A DNA stretch of 43,697 bases from Phycisphaeraceae bacterium (GCA_007693965.1 RECQ01000066.1:1-43697), one strand, 5' to 3'; counted from the stretch's first letter, positions 32,516 to 40,993 are shown. The notes: generated by a model not told the origin, from the letters alone. Made by a program: numbers and translations.

Positions 32516-34291
32516 ATGAGACCGAATCCGGCCGCCGCGGGTGTTGGAGGACAAGGCCATTTCTTCGTGCATGAACGCCGCCTCGCGCGCCGGGCCTGCC
32601 GTTGTGCGAAGTTCGCATCGCTGGCCGCCGCGGGCGCGCTCGTCTGCTTCGTGGGCGGATGCTCCGGGGGCGATGACGCGGAGGCGTCGTCCGTCGTGCA
32701 GCGTGTGCGTTACGAGATCGATGCAGAGAAGCTCCCACGCGCCCGCGAACTGTTCATCCGCCACTGCGCCGCATGCCACGGCGTCGACGGCCACGGAGAC
32801 GGGCCCGCCGCAGAGTTCGTCTTCCCCAGCCCGCGTGCCTTCGACGACAGCCCGATGCGGTTCGCGGCGACCGGGTCGGCGGAGATCGGCGAACGTCTCG
32901 ACGCGATCCACACCAACATCGCCCACGGCGTGCCCCGCAGTTCGATGGTGGGTTTCACCGGCGTGCTCACCGATGATGAGATCTCGCTGCTGACGCGCTA
33001 CGTGCGTCTGCTCACCGAGGAGAAGCACGACGGGCAGCGCCGGAATCGGCGCGGCGTCGCGGAGCCGCCGCGTTTCACCGATTATCTTGTCGACCGGGGC
33101 GCCCATCTCTATCGGATGTACGCATGCCACACCTGTCACGGCGAGACGGGCCGGGGCGATGGTCCGGCGGCGATCGCGATGGTCGATTCGATGGGCCGCC
33201 CGATCGCGCCGGGTGATCTTGCGTCGGGCGTGTACAAGTCGGGACAGCGTCCGCAGGACCTGTATCGCGCCATCGTCGAGGGCGTCCCGGGGACGCCGAT
33301 GATTGCGTACGGGCCTTCATTCATGCGCGCCGATGCGGATGCCTCCGATCTGCAGGACGCCTGGGCCCTGGTTGCGTACATCAAGACGCTGGCGAAGCCC
33401 GTCGGTCCGCGCGGGGTCGCCGCCGGCGCGGAGCTCCGGCTGCAGACGCTCGCTGATGAATCGGTGTTCCTTGATCCGTCGCGCGTCGAGTGGCTCCGCG
33501 TGGAGACCGAGCGGATCATGCTCAGGCCGCTGTGGCATCGCCCCGACGTCGCCCCGTCGCTTGATGTGGCGTTCGTGCGCGCCGGCGGGCGCATCGGCGT
33601 CTTCATGCACTGGGAGGACGACGCCCCGAACGTGCGGCGGAGCGTGGACGCCTTCCCGGATCAGGCCGCGGTCCTTTTCGCCCTTGGCGAAGAGGCGCCG
33701 GCGCTGCCGATGGGCGTCAGAATCGAAGAGCACGAGCCCGAAGATCCGGTGAACATCTGGCACTGGAAGGCGAATCGGCAGTTCGACGCGTCTTTCGGCG
33801 CTGCGAGCGAATCGCCCGAGGGCCGGACGCTGGAGGGCGGCGCCTACCACCTCTTCGCCATGACCGAAGACATGATCCGAGCGCGTGGGCCGGAGGCGCC
33901 GCCGGTACTGTCGATGCGCACGCCGCACGTCGACCGCGACCTGATGCATGACGACCCCGACTTCGACACCGCGTCATTCGCCGGCGCCGCGAGGAACGAT
34001 CCGAGGCTGCGGGCGCACGGGGCCCTGGAGGCGAACGCCCTCGGCTTCGGCACGCTGCAATACCAGCCGTTCGAGGAGCAGGGGGTCTACTCGTCTGCGG
34101 TGTGGAGCCACGGGAGATGGTTCGTGACGATGTTCCGCGACGTGGCGCCACGGGGCGGGCAGGACATTGACTTTGCGCCGGGAAACCGGATCCCGATCGC
34201 ATTCGCCGTGTGGGACGGCGAGCGGGGCGACCGCGACTCACTCAAGCAGATCTCCGGCTGGCACTGGCTGGTCGTGGACGGTTCTCAGTGA
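32516..34291 (+). CDS. Type II DMSO-reductase-family gamma subunit: dihaem c plus haem b (EB_dh) lipoprotein
   Basis: A 591-residue exported lipoprotein (lipobox VGGC, C49). Two cytochrome c domains follow, with CAACH (84-88) and CHTCH (204-208), each with a plausible Met ligand downstream. From about residue 325 the protein resembles the ethylbenzene dehydrogenase gamma-subunit fold that binds haem b by Met and Lys (VEWLRVETERIMLRPLW, GGRIGVFMHWEDD, ending SGWHWLVVDGSQ). In simpler enzymes of this family the gamma subunit has only the haem b part. Here the fused cytochromes could carry electrons between the catalytic complex and soluble or membrane partners. The ATG at 32516 has GAGGG upstream. 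It is the first gene of the operon. Confidence 0.82.
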   Translation: MRPNPAAAGVGGQGHFFVHERRLARRACRCAKFASLAAAGALVCFVGGCSGGDDAEASSVVQRVRYEIDAEKLPRARELFIRHCAACHGVDGHGDGPAAEFVFPSPRAFDDSPMRFAATGSAEIGERLDAIHTNIAHGVPRSSMVGFTGVLTDDEISLLTRYVRLLTEEKHDGQRRNRRGVAEPPRFTDYLVDRGAHLYRMYACHTCHGETGRGDGPAAIAMVDSMGRPIAPGDLASGVYKSGQRPQDLYRAIVEGVPGTPMIAYGPSFMRADADASDLQDAWALVAYIKTLAKPVGPRGVAAGAELRLQTLADESVFLDPSRVEWLRVETERIMLRPLWHRPDVAPSLDVAFVRAGGRIGVFMHWEDDAPNVRRSVDAFPDQAAVLFALGEEAPALPMGVRIEEHEPEDPVNIWHWKANRQFDASFGAASESPEGRTLEGGAYHLFAMTEDMIRARGPEAPPVLSMRTPHVDRDLMHDDPDFDTASFAGAARNDPRLRAHGALEANALGFGTLQYQPFEEQGVYSSAVWSHGRWFVTMFRDVAPRGGQDIDFAPGNRIPIAFAVWDGERGDRDSLKQISGWHWLVVDGSQ

Positions 34292-34370
34292 ATGAAGAGA
34301 GATGACAGACGGCGCGGATCGCCCGATTGACCGCGTGCGGCGAACGCCGGGCGCCGACCGGAGAACGACG

Positions 34371-37300
34371 ATGGCCGACGGAAACAACACACAGCGCGAC
34401 AGCAACGACTCGAACGTATCGCGTCGATATTTTCTCCAGTCGGTGGCCGTCTGCGGCGTCGGGCTGCTGGGATGGCGCGCGGGGCTGAGCGGACTCGCGG
34501 CGGTGGCCGGCGGCGCCGGGCCGCTCGGCGACTACCCGTCCCGCGGCTGGGAGCGCTTCTATCGCAACCAGTTCCGCTACGACGATTCCTTCACCTTCAT
34601 CTGCGCCCCCAACGACACCGCCAACTGCCGCCTGCGCGGTTTTCTCCGCAACGGCGTGCTGGTGCGCATCGAGCAGAACTACGACACGGGAAAGATCTCC
34701 GACCTGTACGGAAACTCGGCGACGGAGGTGTGGAGCCCGCGCGGCTGCGCCAAGGGCTACCAGATGCAGCGCCGCGTCTACAGCCGCCACCGCCTGCTCA
34801 CGCCGCTCATCCGCACCGGCTGGAAGAAGTGGGCCGACGACGGCTTCCCCTCCCTCACCGACAACCCGTCGCTGCGCGACACCTACCGCTTCAACACGCG
34901 CGGCGAGGACACGTTTGAGCGCGTCTCCTGGGACGAGGCGTATCGCTACCACTCGCGGGCGGTCATCGCCATCGCGCAGACCTACAGCGGCGACAAGGGC
35001 GCCGCGCGGCTGAAGGCCGACGGATACGAGCCCGAGATGATCGAGGCCTGCGGCGGCGCGGGGACGCGCACCATGAAGCTCCGGGGCGGGATGGGCCTGC
35101 TCGGCGTCATGGGCAAGTACGGAATCTACCGCTGGTCCAACATGCTCGCCCTGCTCGATCAGCGCATCCGCGGCGTCAAGCCCGACGACGCCCTCGGCGG
35201 ACGCATGTGGTCCAACTACACCTGGCACGGCGACCAGGCGCCCGGCATGCCCTTCGTCCACGGACTCCAGGCATCTGACATCGACCTCAACGACATGCGC
35301 CATTCCGGCCTGCACATCTCGGTCGGCACCAACTTCGTCGAGAACAAGATGCCCGAGGCGCACTTCTTCATCCAGCTCATGGAGCGGGGTGGGAAGATCG
35401 TCATGGTGCTGCCCGAGTATGCGCCCGGGTCCACCAAGGCCGACTATTCGCTGCACGTGCGCCCCGGCGTCACCGACACCGCCCTCTTCCTCGGCATCAC
35501 GCGCCTGATGATGGACCGCGGCTGGTATGACGAAGACTTTCTGCGCGGCTACACCGATTTCCCGCTGCTCATCCGCACCGACACGCTCAAGCGGATCCGG
35601 GCCCACGAGGTCTTCCCCGGATACAAGCTCGCCCTCCCGAAGGACGGCCCGTCATACGTCATCCAGAACATCACGGACGAGCAGTACGAGAAGATCGGCG
35701 ATTTCGTCGCGATCGACGACAAGACCGGCAAGCCGCGCCCGCTGACGCGCGACGACATCGGCGCCCGCATGACGAAATCCGGCGTGTCGCCGCGGCTGTC
35801 CTGGACCGGGACGATCACGCTCGCCGACGGCAGCGAGGTCGAGGCGACCACCATCTGGGACGCCTACAAGGTCAACCTGCGCGATTACGACCTGAAGACC
35901 GCCTCCGAGATCTGCGGCGCCGATGCGGGGCTGATCGAGCGGCTCGCCTCCGACATCTGGGAGACGACCAAACAGGGCCGCGCCGTGGCGATCCACATCG
36001 GCGAGGGGATCAACCACTGGTTCCACGCGACGGTGGCGAACCGGTCGTTCTACCTGCCGCTGATGCTGACGGGGCAGATCGGCCGTCCAGGCTCGGGCTG
36101 CCACACGTGGGCGGGCAACTACAAGGCGGCGCTCTTCCAGGGCGCCAAGGGCGTCGGCGCCGGGCTGGCCGCGTACCTGCTCGAGGATCCCTTCGCGCCC
36201 AACCTCGATCCGAACGCCGACGGATCGGAGATGAAGATCCGCAAGGCCGCGATGGACGAGGAGCCCGCCTACTGGAACCACGGCGAGCGTCCGCTGATCG
36301 TGGACACTCCGAAGTACGGGCGCATGAACTTCACGGGCGAGACCCACATGCCCACGCCCACCAAGTTCCTCTGGTTCACGAACGTGAACCTCTTCAACAA
36401 CGCCAAGCACGCCTACGACATGTTCTTCAACGTGAACCCGAAGATCGACTGCATCGTCGCGCAGGACATCGAATTCAATGCGAGCTGCGAATACTCGGAC
36501 ATCCTCCTCCCCGCTCTCTCGTGGCCCGAGTTCCGCACCCACGAGATGACGGCCTCGTGCTCGAATCCGTTCCTGCAGATCTGGCGCGGCGGCGTGCGCC
36601 CCGTCACCAACGGTCGCGACGATGTGGTCATCCTCGCCGAGGCCGCCGAGTCGCTCGCGAAGGAGACCGGCGACGCACGCTTCGCGGACCACTGGCGCTT
36701 CGTGCTCGACGACAAGCTCGAGGGCGTGAAGACCTACATCCAGCGCATCCTCGACGCCTCCATCACCACCCGCGGCTACGAAGTGGAGGACATCATCTCC
36801 GGCGCCTACGGCGAGCCCGGCGCTGCGCTGCTGCTCTTCCAGACCTATCCGCGCATCCCCTTCTGGGACTGCGTCCACCAGGACATCCCCTTCTGGACCG
36901 ACACCGGACGCCTCAACGCCTACTGCGACATCCCCGAAGCCATCATGCACGGCGAGAACTTCATCGTCCACCGCGAGGGGCCGGAGGCGACGCCGTATCT
37001 GCCCAACGTCATCATCTCCACCAACCCGCTGGTGCGCCCGGACGATTTCGGCATCGGCCCGGAGGCGATGCACTGGGATGAGCGCACCATCCGCAACATC
37101 GCCATGCCGTGGAGCGAGGCGAAGAAGACGAAGAACCCGCTCTGGGAGCAGGGATTCCATTTCTACGGGCTGACGCCGAAGGGGCGCCACCGCGTGCACT
37201 CGTCCTGGTCCGCGGTCGAGTGGACGCAGATCTGGGAGTCCAACTTCGGCGATCCGCACCGGCGCGACAAGCGCTCGCCCGGCCTCGGCGAGCACCAGCT

Positions 37301-37880
37301 TCACATCAACCCCGAAGACGCCGCCGCCCTCGACCTGAATACCGGCGACTATGTCTACGTCGACGCCAACCCCGCGGACCGCCCCTTCCGCAACTGGCAG
37401 AACGACCCCCGCCGCGCCAAGGTCGCGCGCTGCATGCTGCGCGTGACGATCAATCCCGCGTGGCCCCGCGGCGTGGTGATGATGAAGCACGCGCCGTGGA
37501 TCGCCACCGAGCGCAGCGTCCTCGCCCACGAAACCCGCCCCGACGGGCTCGCCCGCTCCGAAGACACCGGCTACCAGGCCAACCTCCGCTACGGCTCGCA
37601 GCAGTCGCTCACGCGCAACTGGCTCATGCCCATGCACCAGACCGACACCCTCTTCCACAAGGCCAAGGGCTCCATGTCGTTCATGTTCGGCGGCGAGGCG
37701 GACAACCACGCCGTGAACACCGTCCCCAAGGAATGCCTGGTGCGCATCGTCAAGGCCGAAGCGGGCGGACTCGGAGGCAAGGGCGTGTGGGCGCCCGCCG
37801 CGTCCGGCTTCGGCCCGACAGGCGAATCGGAGATCAACCTCGCGTACCTGAGCGGAGGGCTGACGACGGTTGAATCGTGA
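34371..37880 (+). CDS. NXR/NAR-type molybdopterin catalytic alpha subunit (periplasmic type II DMSO reductase family)
   Basis: A 1169-residue Tat-exported enzyme (SRRYFLQS, R18-R19). The sequence closely resembles remembered NxrA of Nitrospira and anammox bacteria: ICAPNDTANCRLRGFLRNG, NYDTG, RRVYSRHRL, GWKKWADDG, SNYTWHGDQ, NFVENKMPEAH, HTWAGNYKA, YWNHG and GRMNFTGETHMP. The N-terminal cluster pattern is C78-x3-D82-x3-C86 and C126, with Asp where NarG has Cys. D288 in WHGDQ is the expected molybdenum ligand. It should interconvert nitrite and nitrate in the periplasm; direction cannot be read from sequence. With nosZ and formate dehydrogenase nearby, nitrate reduction is plausible. The ATG at 34371 has GGAG seven bases upstream; the ATG at 34302 is an alternative. 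Confidence 0.88.
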   Translation: MADGNNTQRDSNDSNVSRRYFLQSVAVCGVGLLGWRAGLSGLAAVAGGAGPLGDYPSRGWERFYRNQFRYDDSFTFICAPNDTANCRLRGFLRNGVLVRIEQNYDTGKISDLYGNSATEVWSPRGCAKGYQMQRRVYSRHRLLTPLIRTGWKKWADDGFPSLTDNPSLRDTYRFNTRGEDTFERVSWDEAYRYHSRAVIAIAQTYSGDKGAARLKADGYEPEMIEACGGAGTRTMKLRGGMGLLGVMGKYGIYRWSNMLALLDQRIRGVKPDDALGGRMWSNYTWHGDQAPGMPFVHGLQASDIDLNDMRHSGLHISVGTNFVENKMPEAHFFIQLMERGGKIVMVLPEYAPGSTKADYSLHVRPGVTDTALFLGITRLMMDRGWYDEDFLRGYTDFPLLIRTDTLKRIRAHEVFPGYKLALPKDGPSYVIQNITDEQYEKIGDFVAIDDKTGKPRPLTRDDIGARMTKSGVSPRLSWTGTITLADGSEVEATTIWDAYKVNLRDYDLKTASEICGADAGLIERLASDIWETTKQGRAVAIHIGEGINHWFHATVANRSFYLPLMLTGQIGRPGSGCHTWAGNYKAALFQGAKGVGAGLAAYLLEDPFAPNLDPNADGSEMKIRKAAMDEEPAYWNHGERPLIVDTPKYGRMNFTGETHMPTPTKFLWFTNVNLFNNAKHAYDMFFNVNPKIDCIVAQDIEFNASCEYSDILLPALSWPEFRTHEMTASCSNPFLQIWRGGVRPVTNGRDDVVILAEAAESLAKETGDARFADHWRFVLDDKLEGVKTYIQRILDASITTRGYEVEDIISGAYGEPGAALLLFQTYPRIPFWDCVHQDIPFWTDTGRLNAYCDIPEAIMHGENFIVHREGPEATPYLPNVIISTNPLVRPDDFGIGPEAMHWDERTIRNIAMPWSEAKKTKNPLWEQGFHFYGLTPKGRHRVHSSWSAVEWTQIWESNFGDPHRRDKRSPGLGEHQLHINPEDAAALDLNTGDYVYVDANPADRPFRNWQNDPRRAKVARCMLRVTINPAWPRGVVMMKHAPWIATERSVLAHETRPDGLARSEDTGYQANLRYGSQQSLTRNWLMPMHQTDTLFHKAKGSMSFMFGGEADNHAVNTVPKECLVRIVKAEAGGLGGKGVWAPAASGFGPTGESEINLAYLSGGLTTVES

Positions 37881-37906
37881 AGGAGAGAGGAAGAGAGAGA
37901 AAGAAA

Positions 37907-37997
37907 GAGTTCTGAGTACCGAGTACCGAGTTCCGAGTTCCGAGTTCCGAGATTTGAGATTTGAGATTTCAAATCTGAAATCTGAAATCTGAAATTT
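37907..37997. repeat. Array of 13 heptanucleotide repeats
   Basis: Thirteen seven-base units in perfect register fill 91 bases. In order they are GAGTTCT, GAGTACC twice, GAGTTCC three times, GAGATTT three times, CAAATCT, GAAATCT twice and GAAATTT. The second half can fold on itself (AGATTT-C-AAATCT at the centre). Positions 37928-37951 are perfectly complementary to 38479-38502. The array lies between the alpha subunit gene and a small gene; the rest of 37881-38063 shows nothing else. Confidence 0.9.
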
Positions 37998-38063
37998 TAC
38001 CCCCGTTCCCCGCACAGTTTTCTTCGATCACCTCGTCACCGCATCACTTTTCCGGAGCACGCC

Positions 38064-38414
38064 ATGACCACGAACAAGCCGGAGAACATTCTGCCCTGGC
38101 AGCGGCCGGCGGAGCCTGAGCATCCGATGGTGGTCGAGGGCGGATTCGCGTCGGGCGATGCGCGTTTCATGCTCCGGTGTCTGTACGAGGAGCTGCTGCT
38201 CTCGGGCGTTGACCGCGAGACGCTGGCGGAGATGACGCGCGATCCGAACTACCAGGCCCTCTACGCCGCGCGTCACGCCATCGGCGACGAGGCGGCGACG
38301 GAGCTGCTCAATCAGGCCGCTGCGGCCGTCGGCGCGCTCCGCGTGACCCTCCACGAGTCAACCACAAGAAGCGATCAGGCGACACTCACCATCAGCGCGA
38401 AGACGAGCGAATGA
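38064..38414 (+). CDS. Small protein of unknown function between alpha and beta subunit genes
   Basis: A 116-residue soluble protein, not recognised. It begins MTTNKPENILPWQRP, continues with a helical middle (DARFMLRCLYEELLLSG, TLAEMTRDPNYQALYAARHAIGDEAATELLNQ) and ends in a short beta-like, Thr/Ser-rich tail. There is one cysteine, no signal peptide and no membrane segment. Its place inside the NXR-like operon suggests a cytoplasmic assembly or regulatory role for the complex. It is flanked on both sides by heptad repeat arrays. The ATG at 38064 follows a GGAGCACGCC element. Codon composition is like the neighbouring genes. Confidence 0.75.
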   Translation: MTTNKPENILPWQRPAEPEHPMVVEGGFASGDARFMLRCLYEELLLSGVDRETLAEMTRDPNYQALYAARHAIGDEAATELLNQAAAAVGALRVTLHESTTRSDQATLTISAKTSE

Positions 38415-38437
38415 AAAAGCGCCGTTTCAAATGACCC

Positions 38438-38521
38438 CCGCAACCTGACACCCAACACCCAGAACTCAGCACTCAGAACTCGGAACTCGGAACTCGGAAC
38501 TCAGAACTCAGAACTCAGAAC
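38438..38521. repeat. Array of about 12 heptanucleotide repeats, inverted relative to the first array
   Basis: Tandem seven-base units ending in AC run from 38438 to 38521. The core is TCAGAAC and TCGGAAC, with degenerate units at the left edge. Read as GGAACTC/AGAACTC, the units are the reverse complement of GAGTTCC/GAGTTCT in the array at 37907-37997. It sits just before the beta subunit gene and fills most of the 38415-38539 gap. Confidence 0.88.
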
Positions 38522-38539
38522 TCCCCAAAGGACACTCCC

Positions 38540-39841
38540 ATGCCCAGCGTGTACAACTGGCAACTCGGCAGACCGATGGAGTTTCCCTATCAGGAGAAGC
38601 ATCCGCAGCGTCAGTTCGCCTTCGTTTTCAACATCAACCGCTGCATCGCCTGCCAGACGTGCACCATGGCCTGCAAGAGCACCTGGACCTTCGGCCGGGG
38701 CCAGGAGCACATGTGGTGGAACAACGTCGAGACCAAGCCCTACGGCGGCTATCCCAAGAACTGGGACGCGAAGATTCTCGGCATGCTCGAGGCCGCCAAC
38801 CCCGGCGCCCAGCGCTGGAGCGCCTCGCCGAAATCGGACCAGGCGCCGTACGGGCGATTCGACGGCAAGACGATCTTCGAAGCCGCGGCGGGCCAGGTCG
38901 GCCCCGACGGACCCAAGCGCGCCATCGGCTACCTCCCAACCGAAGAGGAATGGGCCGGCCCCAACGTCTTCGAGGACCATGCCCTGCACGCAAAAGGCGG
39001 TTCCGGGGGTTCCGGGGGTTCCGGGGGATCCGACACGGTGTTGCCCGAGCACAAAGTCTGGTTCTTCTACCTCGCTCGTTTGTGCAACCACTGCACGTAC
39101 CCCGCGTGTCTCGCCGCGTGCCCGAGGCTTGCGATCTACAAGCGCCCCGAGGACGGCGTCGTCCTGATCGACCAGACGCGCTGCCACGGATACCAGCGTT
39201 GCGTCGAGGCGTGTCCGTACAAGAAGTCGATGTTCCGCCCCAGCACCGGCACGAGCGAGAAGTGCATCGCCTGCTATCCGCGTCTGGAAGGCCGCGACCC
39301 CGTCACCAGCCCCAACGGCGAGCCAGCCGAGACGAGCTGCATGACCTCGTGCCCGGGCAAGATCCGCCTTCAGGGACTCGTCGCCGTCGAGCCCGACGGG
39401 GAATGGACGCACGATCCATCGAACCCGATCTACTACCTCGTGCGCGAGCGCAAGGTTGCGCTGCCGATCTATCCGCAGTTCGGCACCGAGCCCAACGGGT
39501 TCTACATCCCGCCGCGATGGGTTCCGCGCCCGTACCTCGAGCAGATGTTCGGCCCCGGCGTCCGCAGCGCGATCGAGCAGTATGTTTGCCCCGATCGCGA
39601 GCTGCTCGCCGTGATGCAGCTCTTCCGCACCACGCAGCAGATCATCTTCCGCTACAAAATCGAGAAGGGTCCCAAGGTCGCCGAGATCGAGGTGACCATG
39701 CCGGACGGCTCCTCGAAGACGCAGGAGATCTTCAACGACACGGTGACGGGCTACAACAAGTTCGACCAGCCCGCCGTGCGCATCACCGTCGAGGAGCCGA
39801 TGTTCGAGCGGCCGGCGCACGTCGGACTCAACAGCATCTGA
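38540..39841 (+). CDS. NXR/NAR-type iron-sulphur beta subunit
   Basis: A 433-residue electron-transfer subunit, very similar in style to remembered NxrB proteins (MPSVYNWQLGR, FAFVFNINRCIACQTC, WWNNVETKPYGGYP, GTEPNGFYIPPRW, MFGPGVRSAIEQY). Four cluster motifs are visible: C35/38/41/45; C182/185/190/194; C215, C221 and C225 with Tyr218 in place of the second Cys, which implies a [3Fe-4S] cluster as in NarH; and CIACYPR (242-248) with CMTSC further on. There is no signal peptide; co-export with the Tat-bearing alpha subunit is expected. Residues 153-164 are a Gly-Gly-Ser repeat insertion. The start has AAAGGAC upstream. Confidence 0.9.
   Translation: MPSVYNWQLGRPMEFPYQEKHPQRQFAFVFNINRCIACQTCTMACKSTWTFGRGQEHMWWNNVETKPYGGYPKNWDAKILGMLEAANPGAQRWSASPKSDQAPYGRFDGKTIFEAAAGQVGPDGPKRAIGYLPTEEEWAGPNVFEDHALHAKGGSGGSGGSGGSDTVLPEHKVWFFYLARLCNHCTYPACLAACPRLAIYKRPEDGVVLIDQTRCHGYQRCVEACPYKKSMFRPSTGTSEKCIACYPRLEGRDPVTSPNGEPAETSCMTSCPGKIRLQGLVAVEPDGEWTHDPSNPIYYLVRERKVALPIYPQFGTEPNGFYIPPRWVPRPYLEQMFGPGVRSAIEQYVCPDRELLAVMQLFRTTQQIIFRYKIEKGPKVAEIEVTMPDGSSKTQEIFNDTVTGYNKFDQPAVRITVEEPMFERPAHVGLNSI
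38996..39031 (+). repeat. 9-bp tandem repeat encoding (Gly-Gly-Ser)4 inside the beta subunit
   Basis: Four units of a nine-base repeat (GGTTCCGGG type) encode Gly-Gly-Ser four times at residues 153-164, between FEDHALHAK and DTVLPEHK. The length is a multiple of three, so the frame is preserved. It looks like an expanded microsatellite in a surface loop. Confidence 0.88.
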
Positions 39842-39860
39842 CCACGCGGAGGCATGCGCC

Positions 39861-40724
39861 ATGATCGCCACCACAACGCACGCGAACATCGAAACGGACC
39901 CCGCCGCGCTTGAGGCCAGACGCGTCGTCGCCGCGGCCCTCGCCCTCGCGCTCCGCGATCCGCACTGGACCGTCGAAGCCTTCGACCCGCCTCCCGAGAA
40001 TCTGATCCGCTGCGCCTGGGCGCTCGCGGCCTCGAAGTGCTCCGGTGCGCCGCGATCCGGGCTCAGCCTCGGCGAGATCCCTCCCGACGAGGCCGACCCG
40101 ACGCCCCTCGCCCGCTGGCTTGCCTTGCCGCACGCGCGGCGCGAGCGCGCTTACAGGATCGTCTTCGGCCACGTCGCGCCCGCGGCGTGCCCGCCCACCG
40201 AGACCGAATACTGCTCGTCGAAAGACACGACCCACCGCGCCCAGCACCTCGCCGACGCAGCCGGCTTCTACAACGCCTTCGGCCTCGAACCCGATCGCGC
40301 CCGGCCCGAGCGGCACGACCACGCCTCGATCGAGATCGCCTTCGTCGCGTTCCTGCTCGAACACCGCATCAACGCCGCCGACCCCGAAGCGGCCGACGCC
40401 GAGCGGGAAACCATCTGCCGCGATGCTCAGCAGGCCTTCCTGCAGGATCACATCGTCTGGTGGATCCCCACCTTCGCCCGCCTGATGGAGGAGCGCATCC
40501 GACGCCTGCTCCAGCCGGTCGCGCAGCGCGACGACCTCGAAGTCCGCGATGACATCGAAACACTGGCGGCGGTCGGCCGGCTGCTGCGCGCCTGGACCGC
40601 GATCGAACGACAGGCCGAGGACATCGAGCCGCTCCACCGCATCATCGAACCAGCCGTCATGATCAACGACCCCGAGGACGACGCCTGCGGCGAGTGCTCA
40701 TCCTGCCAAGCGCCGCCGGAATGA
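39861..40724 (+). CDS. TorD/NarJ-type molybdoenzyme assembly chaperone
   Basis: A 287-residue cytoplasmic, mostly helical protein. The central region has the TorD-family pattern: CPPTETEYCSS, then QHLADAAGFYNAFGLEP, then ERHDHASIEIAFVAFLL, where the family often has an (E)R-x-DH segment. Such chaperones bind the Tat signal of the catalytic subunit and hold it until the molybdenum cofactor is inserted. The operon position after alpha and beta fits. The C-terminus has a small cysteine motif (CGECSSC) not needed for the family, perhaps binding metal. The ATG at 39861 has a GGAGG-like element upstream. It is the last gene of the operon. Confidence 0.82.
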   Translation: MIATTTHANIETDPAALEARRVVAAALALALRDPHWTVEAFDPPPENLIRCAWALAASKCSGAPRSGLSLGEIPPDEADPTPLARWLALPHARRERAYRIVFGHVAPAACPPTETEYCSSKDTTHRAQHLADAAGFYNAFGLEPDRARPERHDHASIEIAFVAFLLEHRINAADPEAADAERETICRDAQQAFLQDHIVWWIPTFARLMEERIRRLLQPVAQRDDLEVRDDIETLAAVGRLLRAWTAIERQAEDIEPLHRIIEPAVMINDPEDDACGECSSCQAPPE

Positions 40725-40763
40725 ACCGACAAAGCGCGAGCCCCGCATCGCGACGCGATGGCT

Positions 40764-40993
40764 CTACTCAAATGGGCGAGAAGCGAAGAGGTTCAGCCCC
40801 AGCCGAACCGAGAGAAACTGGCTGACGCACTGGCCCTTGACGCTGTTGCCGGCCTCGATGTCGGCGCGGAGCATCTCGACCGTCACACCTCACCCCCGGA
40901 AGATCCCCCAGCGCGCGACAGCAGCGCCGCCGCGGCCTCGACGGGCAGGGCGGCGGGATTCAGGGGGGCCGCGTTCGGCGCTTCTTCGGACAT
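40764..40993 (-). pseudogene. Two overlapping short ORFs, possibly one frameshifted small gene
   Basis: On the minus strand, ORF A (40993-40883, 36 residues, MSEEAPNAAPLNPAALPVE ...) ends in GTGTGA, where a GTG (40886) opens ORF B (to 40764, 40 residues, VEMLRADIEAGNSVKGQC ...). The peptide sense seems to continue from A to B, so this may be a single gene with a frameshift, or a coupled pair. I do not recognise the product. The surrounding 40725-41326 gap holds no other convincing gene. Confidence 0.3.

Noticed and set aside
37949-37997. The A/T-rich heptads as a rho-independent terminator after the alpha subunit gene
   Set aside because: There is a possible stem but it is interrupted every seven bases and followed only by a short T run, and the operon clearly continues; treated as a repeat array instead.
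37907-38521. The heptad arrays as a CRISPR
   Set aside because: Units are seven bases in direct tandem without spacers, and no cas gene is present.
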